Assembly: GCA_017432225.1 (NCBI GenBank)
Contig: JAFRJN010000002.1
Span: 1 to 39,348, forward strand
Reading direction: 5' to 3'
Length of the DNA stretch: 39,348 nt
From: Candidatus Saccharimonadota bacterium
Lineage (GTDB): Bacteria; Patescibacteriota; Saccharimonadia; Saccharimonadales; Saccharimonadaceae
Positions 16,106 through 22,823 of this stretch are shown piece by piece; position 1 is the stretch's first letter; every line of letters starts with the position of its first letter. The notes under the pieces are model-generated. The model was not told where the DNA came from and searched no databases. It saw only the letters and a program-made list of their open reading frames with translations. A program made the position numbers and the translations under genes.

Positions 16106-17188
16106 ATGGAAAATGGGCAAAATAACAACACTTTGAGAATCGAACTACTTTTGGAAGAATGTATCCGTCGCAACGCTTCGGATTTGCATCTTCAATATGG
16201 CTTGCCGCCGATTCTTCGTGTCGATGGTGCGCTCGTTCCGATCGCCGGTTTGCCCGCTTTAAACGCCACTACTCTCCAGGAAATTATTTTTGCAACTTTG
16301 GATGAAAACCAAAGAAAGATTTATTTAAAAGACAAAGAATTTGACTATTCCTTCGCCTTTGGCGACGTGGCACGTTTTCGCGTCAACGCCTTTCACGAGC
16401 GTGGCAAAATGGCTGCAGCTTTCCGTCTTATTCCTAACCAAATTCGCGAAATCGCTGATCTCGGTTTACCGGGCGTAGTAGGCACTTTTGCCGATTTCCC
16501 GCGCGGTCTCGTGCTTGTCACCGGTCCAACTGGCTCTGGTAAATCCACCACGTTGGCGGCTCTGATTGATAAAATTAACAAAGAAAAAGCCGTCCACATC
16601 TTGACAATTGAAGACCCGATTGAATATACTCATACATCGAAGCGTGCCGTCGTGGTGCAAAGGGAAGTACACTATGATACCTTCAGCTTTTCGGCCGCTC
16701 TTCGTTCCGCCCTTCGTGAAGACCCGGACGTAGTCTTAATCGGCGAGATGCGCGACCTCGAAACCATCCAGGCTGCCATTACTATTGCCGAGACTGGCCA
16801 CCTTGTTTTTGCTACGCTTCACACCAACTCCGCTTCGCAGTCGCTCGATCGTATGATTGACGTATTTCCAGCTCATCAGCAGCCGCAAATTCGCGCCCAA
16901 CTAGCCAACATTCTTCAAGCAATTTTCTCGCAGCGTTTAGTCCCAGCTATTGGTGGCGGTCGCGTCGTGGCTTCGGAAATTTTGGTTACCAACTCTGCCG
17001 TTCGTTCGCTCATTCGTGAGGGCAAAACTTTCCAGCTCGATAACGTTATCCAGACCGGTGCCGAGCAGGGTATGCAGACGATGGATCACGACCTCGCTCG
17101 TCTCGTCCAAGCCGGTGTCATCACTTATGAATCTGCTTGCGACTACGCCGTAGACTTAAATGAGCTCAACCGCTACGCTAGGGGCTAA
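16106..17188 (+). CDS. pilT: Type IV pilus retraction ATPase PilT
   Basis: A 360-residue PilT that drives pilus depolymerisation and twitching. It has the N-terminal PAS-like domain (NASDLHLQYGLPPILRVDGALVPI), Walker A GPTGSGKST, Asp box TIEDPIEYTH, Walker B REDPDVVLIGEMRDLET and His box TGHLVFATLHTNSA. AVRSLIREGK is the PilT-specific AIRNLIRE motif needed for retraction. Length is typical. The presence of both PilB and PilT implies retractile pili, so twitching or host-surface pulling is likely. pilC follows after 2 bases. Confidence 0.95.
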   Translation: MENGQNNNTLRIELLLEECIRRNASDLHLQYGLPPILRVDGALVPIAGLPALNATTLQEIIFATLDENQRKIYLKDKEFDYSFAFGDVARFRVNAFHERGKMAAAFRLIPNQIREIADLGLPGVVGTFADFPRGLVLVTGPTGSGKSTTLAALIDKINKEKAVHILTIEDPIEYTHTSKRAVVVQREVHYDTFSFSAALRSALREDPDVVLIGEMRDLETIQAAITIAETGHLVFATLHTNSASQSLDRMIDVFPAHQQPQIRAQLANILQAIFSQRLVPAIGGGRVVASEILVTNSAVRSLIREGKTFQLDNVIQTGAEQGMQTMDHDLARLVQAGVITYESACDYAVDLNELNRYARG

Positions 17189-17190
17189 CC

Positions 17191-18402
17191 GTGAAACACT
17201 TTAACTATCGCGCCAAAGAAAAAGCCACCGGCAAATCCGTCAAAGGCAGCATCCAAGCCGAAAACGAACGCTTGGCCGGTCGTTTGTTGGTAGAGCAAGG
17301 GCTTATCCCGGAGTCCGTAGTAGAAGAAGGCGGCGCCAATCCATTTACCAAGTTTAACAACCGTATCACGACCAAAGATCACATTATGTTTACGCGTCAG
17401 CTTGCCACTTTGATTGGTGCTGGCCTCCCACTTTCTGCCTCGCTTCGCACCGTGGTCGAACAAACCGAGAACAAAGGCATGAAGGCCGTTGGCGAAGAAA
17501 TCCTCGCCGCCGCCGAGTCAGGGAAGAGCCTTTATGAGGCTTTCTCCGCTCACCCCAATGTCTTTAACGGTGTCTATCTCGCCTTGATTCAAGCCGGTGA
17601 AAAATCCGGTACTCTCGATATTGCTTTGAAACGTCTCGCCGACCAGGAAGAGCAAGATGCCGCTATGCTCGGCAAAATCCGGGGTGCACTCGTTTATCCA
17701 GCTATCATCCTTGTGGTTATTATCGCTGTGCTTCTTTTCATGATGTTTGCTGTGGTCCCGCAAGTTGAGGGACTCTATGAGGATATGGACAAAGAGCTTC
17801 CTGCACTCACTCAAATTCTCGTTTCTATGACCGATTTTATCGTCAGTTTCTGGGCAATACTTCTTATCGCTATCGTTGGCGGCATCGCTGGTCTGGTCTT
17901 CTTTGTCAAACGTACCAAGACTGGTCGCCGGTTGGCCGACGCTTTCAAAATTCACGTGCCACTCTTTGGCGGCCTTTTCAGAAAACTTTATGTCTCGCGT
18001 TTCGCCCGCACTGCCGAAATGCTCCTCTCTACTGGTGTGCCAATGGTCGACTCGGTTACCATCGCCATCAGCTCCGTTTCCAATACCGTAGTCGAAGCCG
18101 AATATAGCAAAGCCATCGAGCTGATCAAAGGCGGCAAAACTCTCTCCGAATCTTTCACCGACAGAGAATATATGTTGCCACTCGTCCCGCAAATGGCCGG
18201 CATCGGCGAAGAATCTGGTAAAATTGACGAAATGCTGGGTAAGGCCGCCAAAGTTTATGAAGACGAGCTCTACGACCAAATCAATAATATTTCCACCATG
18301 ATCGAGCCAATCCTGATGGTGATTATGGCTGGCCTGATCGGCGTGGTGGTCGGTGGTACTCTGCTTCCAATCTACTCGTTAGTCAACTCGGTCGGCGCCT
18401 AA
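17191..18402 (+). CDS. pilC: Type IV pilus platform protein PilC
   Basis: A 403-residue polytopic protein of the GspF/PilC family. It has two repeated T2SSF helical domains (FTRQLATLIGAGLPLSASLRTVVEQ and FARTAEMLLSTGVPMVDSVTIA), each followed by membrane helices (YPAIILVVIIAVLLFMMFAV; IEPILMVIMAGLIGVVVGGT). It is the platform that PilB and PilT act on. The start is GTG at 17191, two bases after the pilT stop, with no better ATG nearby. AVVPQVEGLYEDM and the final LLPIYSLVNSVGA are family features. Confidence 0.95.
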   Translation: MKHFNYRAKEKATGKSVKGSIQAENERLAGRLLVEQGLIPESVVEEGGANPFTKFNNRITTKDHIMFTRQLATLIGAGLPLSASLRTVVEQTENKGMKAVGEEILAAAESGKSLYEAFSAHPNVFNGVYLALIQAGEKSGTLDIALKRLADQEEQDAAMLGKIRGALVYPAIILVVIIAVLLFMMFAVVPQVEGLYEDMDKELPALTQILVSMTDFIVSFWAILLIAIVGGIAGLVFFVKRTKTGRRLADAFKIHVPLFGGLFRKLYVSRFARTAEMLLSTGVPMVDSVTIAISSVSNTVVEAEYSKAIELIKGGKTLSESFTDREYMLPLVPQMAGIGEESGKIDEMLGKAAKVYEDELYDQINNISTMIEPILMVIMAGLIGVVVGGTLLPIYSLVNSVGA

Positions 18403-18404
18403 AC

Positions 18405-18433
18405 TTGTCATTTTTAAACATAAGAGGTATACT
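18405..18433 (+). promoter_or_regulatory. Promoter of the first pilin gene, leaderless
   Basis: TTGTCA 18405-18410, a 17-base spacer, TATACT 18428-18433, then exactly 6 bases to the ATG at 18440. The -35 begins three bases after pilC ends. The pilin can therefore be expressed separately from pilTC. Confidence 0.75.
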
Positions 18434-18439
18434 AAAAAT

Positions 18440-19021
18440 ATGAAATCACAAAAACACGGATTCACTATCATTGAAGTAGTTTTAGTTCTCGGTATCGCCG
18501 GGCTGATTTTTATGATGGCATTTATCGCTCTGCCTAGCCTTTGGGCTTCCGAGCGTGATGCCGACCGCAAAGCCACCGTGATGGAGTTTATTTCTAGCCT
18601 CAAGACTTATCAGACCAACAACAGCCGTGGTGCTTTGCCAGTTTTAAACGGCAACGGCCCTGACGTATTTACTTTGTCTGACGCCCGCTCTTCGTCCACC
18701 TCGAGCGACTGGCGAGATTTTATCAAAAATTATGTTAGCGCCGATTTCAGTGAGCCAAGCGGCAAAGATATCACTTTCTATGTGGCAAATTGTCTCGGCC
18801 CCAGTGGCGGCAATTTAAATGTCACCGCTCCTTGTGCTTACAGCACAGATTTTGCATCAGTTAACGCCAACTCGTTTCCAGGTACCGGCATCAACTACAC
18901 CCTTTACGTCGCCATTGGCGCCGTTTGCGACGGCGATCAAGCCGTCAAATCCAGCAGCAGCCGCGATGTCGCTGCTGTCTATGTCCTAGAGCGCTCCGGC
19001 CGATATTGCTACGGTACTTAA
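18440..19021 (+). CDS. Type IV pilin-like protein
   Basis: A 193-residue prepilin. The leader MKSQKHG is cleaved before FTIIEVVLVLGIAGLIFMMAF, with Phe1 and Glu5 as in class IVa pilins. The globular part has four Cys (ANCLGPSGG, APCAYS, AVCDGD and YCYG) that can form two disulfides. The processing enzyme is the adjacent PilD. It is closely similar at its N-terminus to the pilin at 19948-20571 but differs in the head domain, so one is probably the major and one a minor or alternative pilin. The 3' end overlaps pilD by 36 bases on the opposite strand. Confidence 0.88.
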   Translation: MKSQKHGFTIIEVVLVLGIAGLIFMMAFIALPSLWASERDADRKATVMEFISSLKTYQTNNSRGALPVLNGNGPDVFTLSDARSSSTSSDWRDFIKNYVSADFSEPSGKDITFYVANCLGPSGGNLNVTAPCAYSTDFASVNANSFPGTGINYTLYVAIGAVCDGDQAVKSSSSRDVAAVYVLERSGRYCYGT

Positions 19022-19867
19022 TAGCTGATTTAGTACATCCGCCATCGCATACACTACCACAAAAGATAACGCCAGAAACGGCCCAAAATAAATTTGGTGG
19101 TTCTTGATCTTTTTGAGAAAAGGGAACATCACGAGGCAAGCCGAAAAATTCGCCACAAATAATGCTACGATAGAAAGCCACGGGCTTCCAAGCACCAGCC
19201 CGATCGAGAGTGCCAGTATCCAGTCGCCATCTCCCACCCATTTGCCTTTCGATACTATATATAACAGTAGATATATCCCCCCGTATAATAGTCCAGATAG
19301 AAAAGGCCCAATCAGAAACCCCGTCCACATTTGTGGAATTAAGGTAATTATAGCACAGATGACGGAAATTGTCAAGATTACGCTAGGCAGCTCCCCATAT
19401 AGTCCATCGTAAATTGCTAGATAGATCAAAATTAAGGTAAAAATTGTCACCAGTACAAACCTCACCCAGGCAGAAGCATCCGCCGCCTCGACATTTATCG
19501 TCGTCGCGATTAAGGCTAACGCTACTCCAGACGAAACCTCTGCGATAATTTCTGCTACGCCGATTTTTTTATGGCAAAACCGACATCTCCCCCGGAGCAA
19601 AATCCACGAAACCACCGGAATGTTGTCATACCACTTTAATTGCTTGTGACAATGTAGACAAATAGACCTAGGATGCTCAATGTCCTTTCGAAGGGCCTCC
19701 GGAACGCGGCAGCGCGAGGATGAGCGCCGGCCGCCCGTGGCGACGGGCCGGCCGGACGCAGCCCGAGAAAGGATATGAACATCCTTGCTTCGCCTCGCCT
19801 GGCAACAGAAAAAAGATCCAAAAGCACATCCTAAAACAAGCATTAAGACTATAAAAACAACCTGCAT
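18986..19867 (-). CDS. pilD: Prepilin peptidase PilD with an in-frame insert
   Basis: A 293-residue membrane aspartyl protease and possibly N-methylase that processes prepilins. FGSFF opens the protein, and a zinc-type CLHC...CRFC pair flanks WYDNIPVVSWILLRGR. The catalytic Asp residues are expected in the IYDGLYGELP and GDGDW regions, with several membrane helices after residue 90. Between FGSFFCCQARR and HPRSICLHC there are about 38 residues (residues 29-66), rich in Arg and Ser, encoded by a GC-rich palindrome. Relatives have a different, less basic loop there. The start is supported by TAAAAT 6 bases upstream of the ATG. It faces the first pilin and overlaps its 3' end. Confidence 0.88.
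   Translation of the reverse strand: MQVVFIVLMLVLGCAFGSFFCCQARRSKDVHILSRAASGRPVATGGRRSSSRCRVPEALRKDIEHPRSICLHCHKQLKWYDNIPVVSWILLRGRCRFCHKKIGVAEIIAEVSSGVALALIATTINVEAADASAWVRFVLVTIFTLILIYLAIYDGLYGELPSVILTISVICAIITLIPQMWTGFLIGPFLSGLLYGGIYLLLYIVSKGKWVGDGDWILALSIGLVLGSPWLSIVALFVANFSACLVMFPFLKKIKNHQIYFGPFLALSFVVVYAMADVLNQLLSTVAISAGAL
19670..19785. repeat. GC-rich palindromic element inside pilD
   Basis: The outer arms are about 19674-19689 and 19766-19784 (TCCTTTCG and CGAGAAAGGA type pairing). The inner core is CGCCGGCCGCCCGT - GGCG - ACGGGCCGGCCGG at 19725-19754. The GC content is far above the surrounding gene. The core 19715-19755 aligns base for base in most places with 31010-31050 in the rplU-parA hairpin, including CGAGGA, AGCG, CCGT and GACGGGC. 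It is read in frame without a stop in pilD. This looks like a small repetitive element. Confidence 0.6.
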
Positions 19868-19873
19868 GATTCT

Positions 19874-19879
19874 ATTTTA
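19874..19879 (-). promoter_or_regulatory. pilD -10, leaderless
   Basis: On the minus strand TAAAAT ends exactly 6 bases before the pilD ATG (19867), with no ribosome binding site. The -35 is not clear. Confidence 0.55.
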
Positions 19880-19892
19880 CCACGGTCGAGCC

Positions 19893-19928
19893 AAAATAAA
19901 AATCACCCCGTAACTCGGTCGGGGTGAT
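19893..19928 (-). terminator. Terminator of the minus-strand pilin
   Basis: A 9-bp stem of ATCACCCCG and CGGGGTGAT (19902-19910 with 19920-19928) with a 9-base loop is followed on the minus strand by TTTTTATTTT. It separates the pilin from pilD. Confidence 0.9.
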
Positions 19929-19947
19929 TAATTTGAAAGGATATTGT

Positions 19948-20571
19948 TTAGCTATTGGAGCCACTATCCTGGCAGAAGTAACCGCCACCTTCAAGGTAGC
20001 CATAGACTGCGAATGAACGCGCTGCCGTATCTTTGGATGGAGCTGGGTCACCGTTGCTATCGGTACCGTTACAGTTGGCTTGGGTGATTACGAATACCTC
20101 GGAGCCAGCTGCACCGCTAGCGGTAGACTCCCAAGTACCACCTGCGTTAGTACAGGCAGTCTGGTCGACTTTGCCATCTACTGTACAGTAGGATACCGTC
20201 TTGGTCAGCACTGCACCAGGAGTGGTGTTAGCGCTAGCGTACGTATCATAAGAGTACGCATAAAGACCATAAGGATTACCGTTTGGATCTTTGCCACTTT
20301 CGTTAATCCAGCGAGCCGCTACGAGCACACGTGGGTCAATCGTAGAGCTGCCACTCTTAAAGATGTTGGACAACTTACCGTTGTTCGAAGCCATATAAGA
20401 GTTGATTGATGTTACCAACATCGAGTAATCATCCCGACGCTGGGTGTTTCTTTGCGATCTTTGCAAAGCTGGGAGCGCGATAAACACCATGAGGAAGATA
20501 AGCCCGGCGATAGCAAGCACGAGCACGACCTCGATGATCGTAAATCCGCGTTTTGGTTTGTTGCTAATCAT
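19948..20571 (-). CDS. Type IV pilin (probable major pilin)
   Basis: A 207-residue prepilin. The leader MISNKPKRG precedes FTIIEVVLVLAIAGLIFLMVF with Glu5 of the mature protein. The head domain is Ser/Thr/Gly-rich and has four Cys (YCTVDG, TACTNAGG, ANCNGT, YFCQDSG). It ends in GYFCQDSGSNS. Unlike most genes nearby it has its own 5' leader, a GAAAGGAAT ribosome binding site and a strong terminator, as expected for a highly expressed monocistronic major pilin. The assignment of major against minor is an inference from this architecture. Confidence 0.88.
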   Translation of the reverse strand: MISNKPKRGFTIIEVVLVLAIAGLIFLMVFIALPALQRSQRNTQRRDDYSMLVTSINSYMASNNGKLSNIFKSGSSTIDPRVLVAARWINESGKDPNGNPYGLYAYSYDTYASANTTPGAVLTKTVSYCTVDGKVDQTACTNAGGTWESTASGAAGSEVFVITQANCNGTDSNGDPAPSKDTAARSFAVYGYLEGGGYFCQDSGSNS

Positions 20572-20595
20572 ATATTCCTTTCTATGATTTTTATA

Positions 20596-20618
20596 TCACG
20601 CGGGAGCCTCTCGCGTGA
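20596..20618 (-). promoter_or_regulatory. 5' leader hairpin of the pilin
   Basis: TCACGCG (20596-20602) pairs with CGCGTGA (20612-20618), leaving a 9-base loop, in the leader upstream of the ribosome binding site. It may stabilise the mRNA. The pilin promoter lies beyond it in AT-rich sequence but is not sharply defined. Confidence 0.45.
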
Positions 20619-20724
20619 AGTATCTTTAACATAATCATAACAAATTTAAAATAAAAAAACAATAGCGTTTTTAAGCTTAAATTAATAAAAATATATCTTT
20701 TGCCAGCTCTGCCTACTTTTGTGT

Positions 20725-20730
20725 TATAAT
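20725..20730 (+). promoter_or_regulatory. -10 of the 20737 pilin-like gene, leaderless
   Basis: TATAAT at 20725-20730 is preceded by TGT (extended -10), and exactly 6 bases later the ATG at 20737 begins. A reading frame from TTG at 20719 exists but would start inside the promoter, so it is rejected as the start. Confidence 0.75.
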
Positions 20731-20736
20731 AAAAAT

Positions 20737-21498
20737 ATGCGTAAGAAGAAAGGCGATACCCTTATTGAAGTGGCTCTAGCCATCGGGATTTTTTCCATGG
20801 TTGCCATGGTTGTCGTTTCGGTGATTTCTGCCAGTACTTCCGCTGCCCAATCGGCCCTAGAGCTTACCATCACTAGGGAAGAGCTAGACGCCCAGGCCGA
20901 CGCGCTCCGGTTCATTCACGATTCTTATGTGATTGGCAGTCAGTCTGCCGACACTTCCGAAAACCCTTATGCCGACCTTTGGAATGCCATAGTTGCTCGT
21001 GCTGTTGAAGCCTCTAATGCCGGTCTAGATGACGTCCCCCGCGCTTGCTCGGAGCTCTATGAAGGCAATGGATTTTTGAAAAACAGCGCCACGAGAAAAC
21101 AATTTGTTATCAACACTCGTAAATTAAACAATCCTAGCGACACCGCTGGCATCGTCGTCGCTACCAGCGCAGCTACTTCTACAGGTCCATTTTATGAAGC
21201 CGCCACCTATCCACGGATTTTGTACGGCGGCAGTGGTCTTGGGTCTAGCACCACCAGCGAAGATCTTTACAGCCAAGTTGAGAACGCATCTACCACTATC
21301 CAGCGCGTCGAAGGTATTTATATTATCGCGGTAAAGGGAAGTAGCAAAATCGTCGCCGAGACCGGCGCTTCGATTTCCGACAAAAATTCATATTATGACT
21401 TTTATATCCATTCTTGCTGGATGCCACCCAGCTCCGACTACGCCTCCACAGTTTCCACCGTCGTCCGCCTCTACGACCCTGCGGTAATTACGTATTAA
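20737..21498 (+). CDS. Pilin-like (type II pseudopilin family) protein
   Basis: A 253-residue protein. The short leader MRKKKG is followed by DTLIEVALAIGIFSMVAMVVVSV, with Glu5 in place and Asp at position 1 instead of Phe. This is a minor-pilin or PulG/GspI-type N-terminus. The head domain is larger than in the other two pilins and contains PRACSELYEG and a late HSCWMPP segment with Cys. It may be a minor pilin that initiates or tips the pilus. Its TAA directly abuts the end of the convergent recombinase gene with no spacer base. Confidence 0.82.
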   Translation: MRKKKGDTLIEVALAIGIFSMVAMVVVSVISASTSAAQSALELTITREELDAQADALRFIHDSYVIGSQSADTSENPYADLWNAIVARAVEASNAGLDDVPRACSELYEGNGFLKNSATRKQFVINTRKLNNPSDTAGIVVATSAATSTGPFYEAATYPRILYGGSGLGSSTTSEDLYSQVENASTTIQRVEGIYIIAVKGSSKIVAETGASISDKNSYYDFYIHSCWMPPSSDYASTVSTVVRLYDPAVITY

Positions 21499-22440
21499 TT
21501 ATTTAGTTTCACTATGGAATTTTTCGTGCACTTCTTTGAGATGCGCGTCAGTGACGTGCGTATAAATTTGTGTAGTCGAAATATCCGCATGCCCGAGCAT
21601 GGACTGCACACTGCGAATGTCCGCCCCGTTCATTAGCAGATCCGTCGCAAACGAATGTCTGAGTGTATGCGGAGAAACATGTTTAGTAATCCCGGCCAGC
21701 CTAGCATATTTTTCTACAATCCTCTCTACGCTTCGCGCCGTGATCCGACGGTAATTCCCCGACTGATCTACCGCCTGCAAATTCCGCGAATTATTAAGAA
21801 ATAGCGCCGGCAGAGAATCCGTCCTTGCATCGAGATAATCCGCGACTCTATCTGCGCATGCTTCGGAAATAAAAATCGGCCGGTCCTTTGACCCTTTCCC
21901 CCGTACCATAAACTCACGTTTCTCGAGATTAATCGAATCCCGATTTAGCCCTACTAGTTCTGACACCCGGAGTCCCCCAGAATATAACAGCTCAATAATC
22001 GCCCTATCCCTGAGTCCCGATTCCGTGGTGAGGTCAATCTGCTCCAGCATATCTTCCACTTCGTCAAAGTGCAGGAACGTCACTTGTTTCCGTACCACAT
22101 GTGGCAATTCAATCAGGGAAGGATCAAGCGACTTGATTTCACGTTTGGCCAGATATTTGAAAAACCCACGTAGCGCAATTAAGTGTAGAGCCTGCGTGAT
22201 TACTTTCAAATCTTCTTTGCCATTTTCTGATCCATACCGATTTAGCTTCAGCCGGTACTGACGCAGCACCTCGCGGTTAATGTCAGAAGCCTTCACGTCG
22301 TCTTTGTTTAGAATTTCCATGCTCACGATTTCGAGAAACCGCTCGAGATATAGCCGGTAGTTTTCGATGGTCTTTTTGCTCCGCCCACTTTCCACTTCCA
22401 AATGTTCCAAAAAATCTTCAATCAAATCCGAGATATACAT
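21499..22440 (-). CDS. XerC/XerD-type tyrosine recombinase
   Basis: A 313-residue tyrosine recombinase. The N-terminal SAM-like domain begins YISDLIEDFLEHLEVESGRSKKTIENYRLYLERF. The catalytic set is visible: Arg in LLYSGGLRVSELVGL, Lys in GKGSKDRPI, HTLRHSFATDLL (His and Arg), LGHADISTTQIYTHV (His and the Tyr nucleophile). Length and sequence fit chromosome dimer resolution by Xer proteins, and a single Xer is plausible in a small genome. An integrase of a lost element is the alternative, given the ORF6N remnant just upstream. The start codon is set by TATAAT exactly 6 bases upstream. Confidence 0.9.
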   Translation of the reverse strand: MYISDLIEDFLEHLEVESGRSKKTIENYRLYLERFLEIVSMEILNKDDVKASDINREVLRQYRLKLNRYGSENGKEDLKVITQALHLIALRGFFKYLAKREIKSLDPSLIELPHVVRKQVTFLHFDEVEDMLEQIDLTTESGLRDRAIIELLYSGGLRVSELVGLNRDSINLEKREFMVRGKGSKDRPIFISEACADRVADYLDARTDSLPALFLNNSRNLQAVDQSGNYRRITARSVERIVEKYARLAGITKHVSPHTLRHSFATDLLMNGADIRSVQSMLGHADISTTQIYTHVTDAHLKEVHEKFHSETK

Positions 22441-22446
22441 AACCCT

Positions 22447-22452
22447 ATTATA
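22447..22452 (-). promoter_or_regulatory. Recombinase -10, leaderless
   Basis: On the minus strand TGTGATATAATAGGGTT precedes the ATG: TATAAT, then exactly 6 bases to the start codon at 22440. The -35 is weak. Confidence 0.7.
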
Positions 22453-22482
22453 TCACAACCATCAAAACAACAGGGAACAAAA

Positions 22483-22600
22483 GATTTTGATTTAGCAGAA
22501 ATATACGGATATACGACCAGTGCTTTTAACCAGCAAATACAAAGAAATCCTGAAAGTAGTCGATAGATTATTACAAAACCCAGAACTAGTTTTGAAATAA
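22483..22600 (+). pseudogene. Remnant of an ORF6N-domain gene
   Basis: The frame at 22483-22566 reads DFDLAEIYGYTTSAFNQQIQRN before a stop, which closely resembles the start of the ORF6N domain of phage and mobile-element proteins (DLAELYGVETKRLNEQVKRN type). No start codon lies in frame. A second frame at 22520-22600 reads TSKYKEILKVVDRLLQNPEL and stops at TAA. I read this as a decayed gene fragment with a frameshift. It fills the gap between the recombinase and the FISUMP gene promoter. Confidence 0.5.
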
Positions 22601-22627
22601 AAATGGTTTGCTATATCAAAAGTGTGT

Positions 22628-22633
22628 TATAAT
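22628..22633 (+). promoter_or_regulatory. Promoter of the FISUMP leader, copy A
   Basis: GTGTGTTATAAT gives an extended -10 at 22628-22633, with no convincing -35. The start of transcription near 22640 would place the first helix of the structured leader within about 8 bases of the 5' end. Confidence 0.65.
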
Positions 22634-22646
22634 AAAAGTATACAAA

Positions 22647-22803
22647 TTTCTAACACCAAATGCACATTATAAAGAACAATATTTTGAACATATAAAACGG
22701 CACCAGTAGGTACTGATCGTGTTCAAAATCTTGTGTTTTGGGTGCGTTTGGTGTTAGAAAGCCTACGGGTGCCGTTTTGTATCCGCAAAATGCTCCGAAG
22801 GAT
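22647..22803 (+). ncRNA. Structured leader RNA, copy A (upstream of FISUMP protein)
   Basis: P1: 22647-22665 pairs with 22742-22760 (19 bp, one G-U). P2: 22681-22691 pairs with 22719-22729 (11 bp). P3: 22694-22710 in the apical loop pairs with 22762-22778, just after P1 (16 bp, one A-G mismatch). Conserved boxes shared with copy B are GCACATTAT (22662), GCACC-R-GTAGGTACTGA (22700), GAAAGCCTACGGGTGC (22757) and CTCCGA(A)GGA (22793). P1, P2 and the outer part of P3 differ in sequence from copy B but stay paired. The ribosome binding site AAGGAG follows at 22813. I do not recognise a known riboswitch or ribozyme. Confidence 0.75.
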
Positions 22804-22823
22804 TAAAAAAATAAGGAGTAAAT

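Noticed and set aside
22647-22778. Integron attC-like recombination site (folded palindrome with drifting sequence near a tyrosine recombinase)
   Set aside because: attC sites are simple nested hairpins with conserved RYYYAAC/GTTRRRY ends. Here the helices cross and the element lies between a promoter and a ribosome binding site, so an RNA leader is the better reading. It is kept only as a remote alternative.
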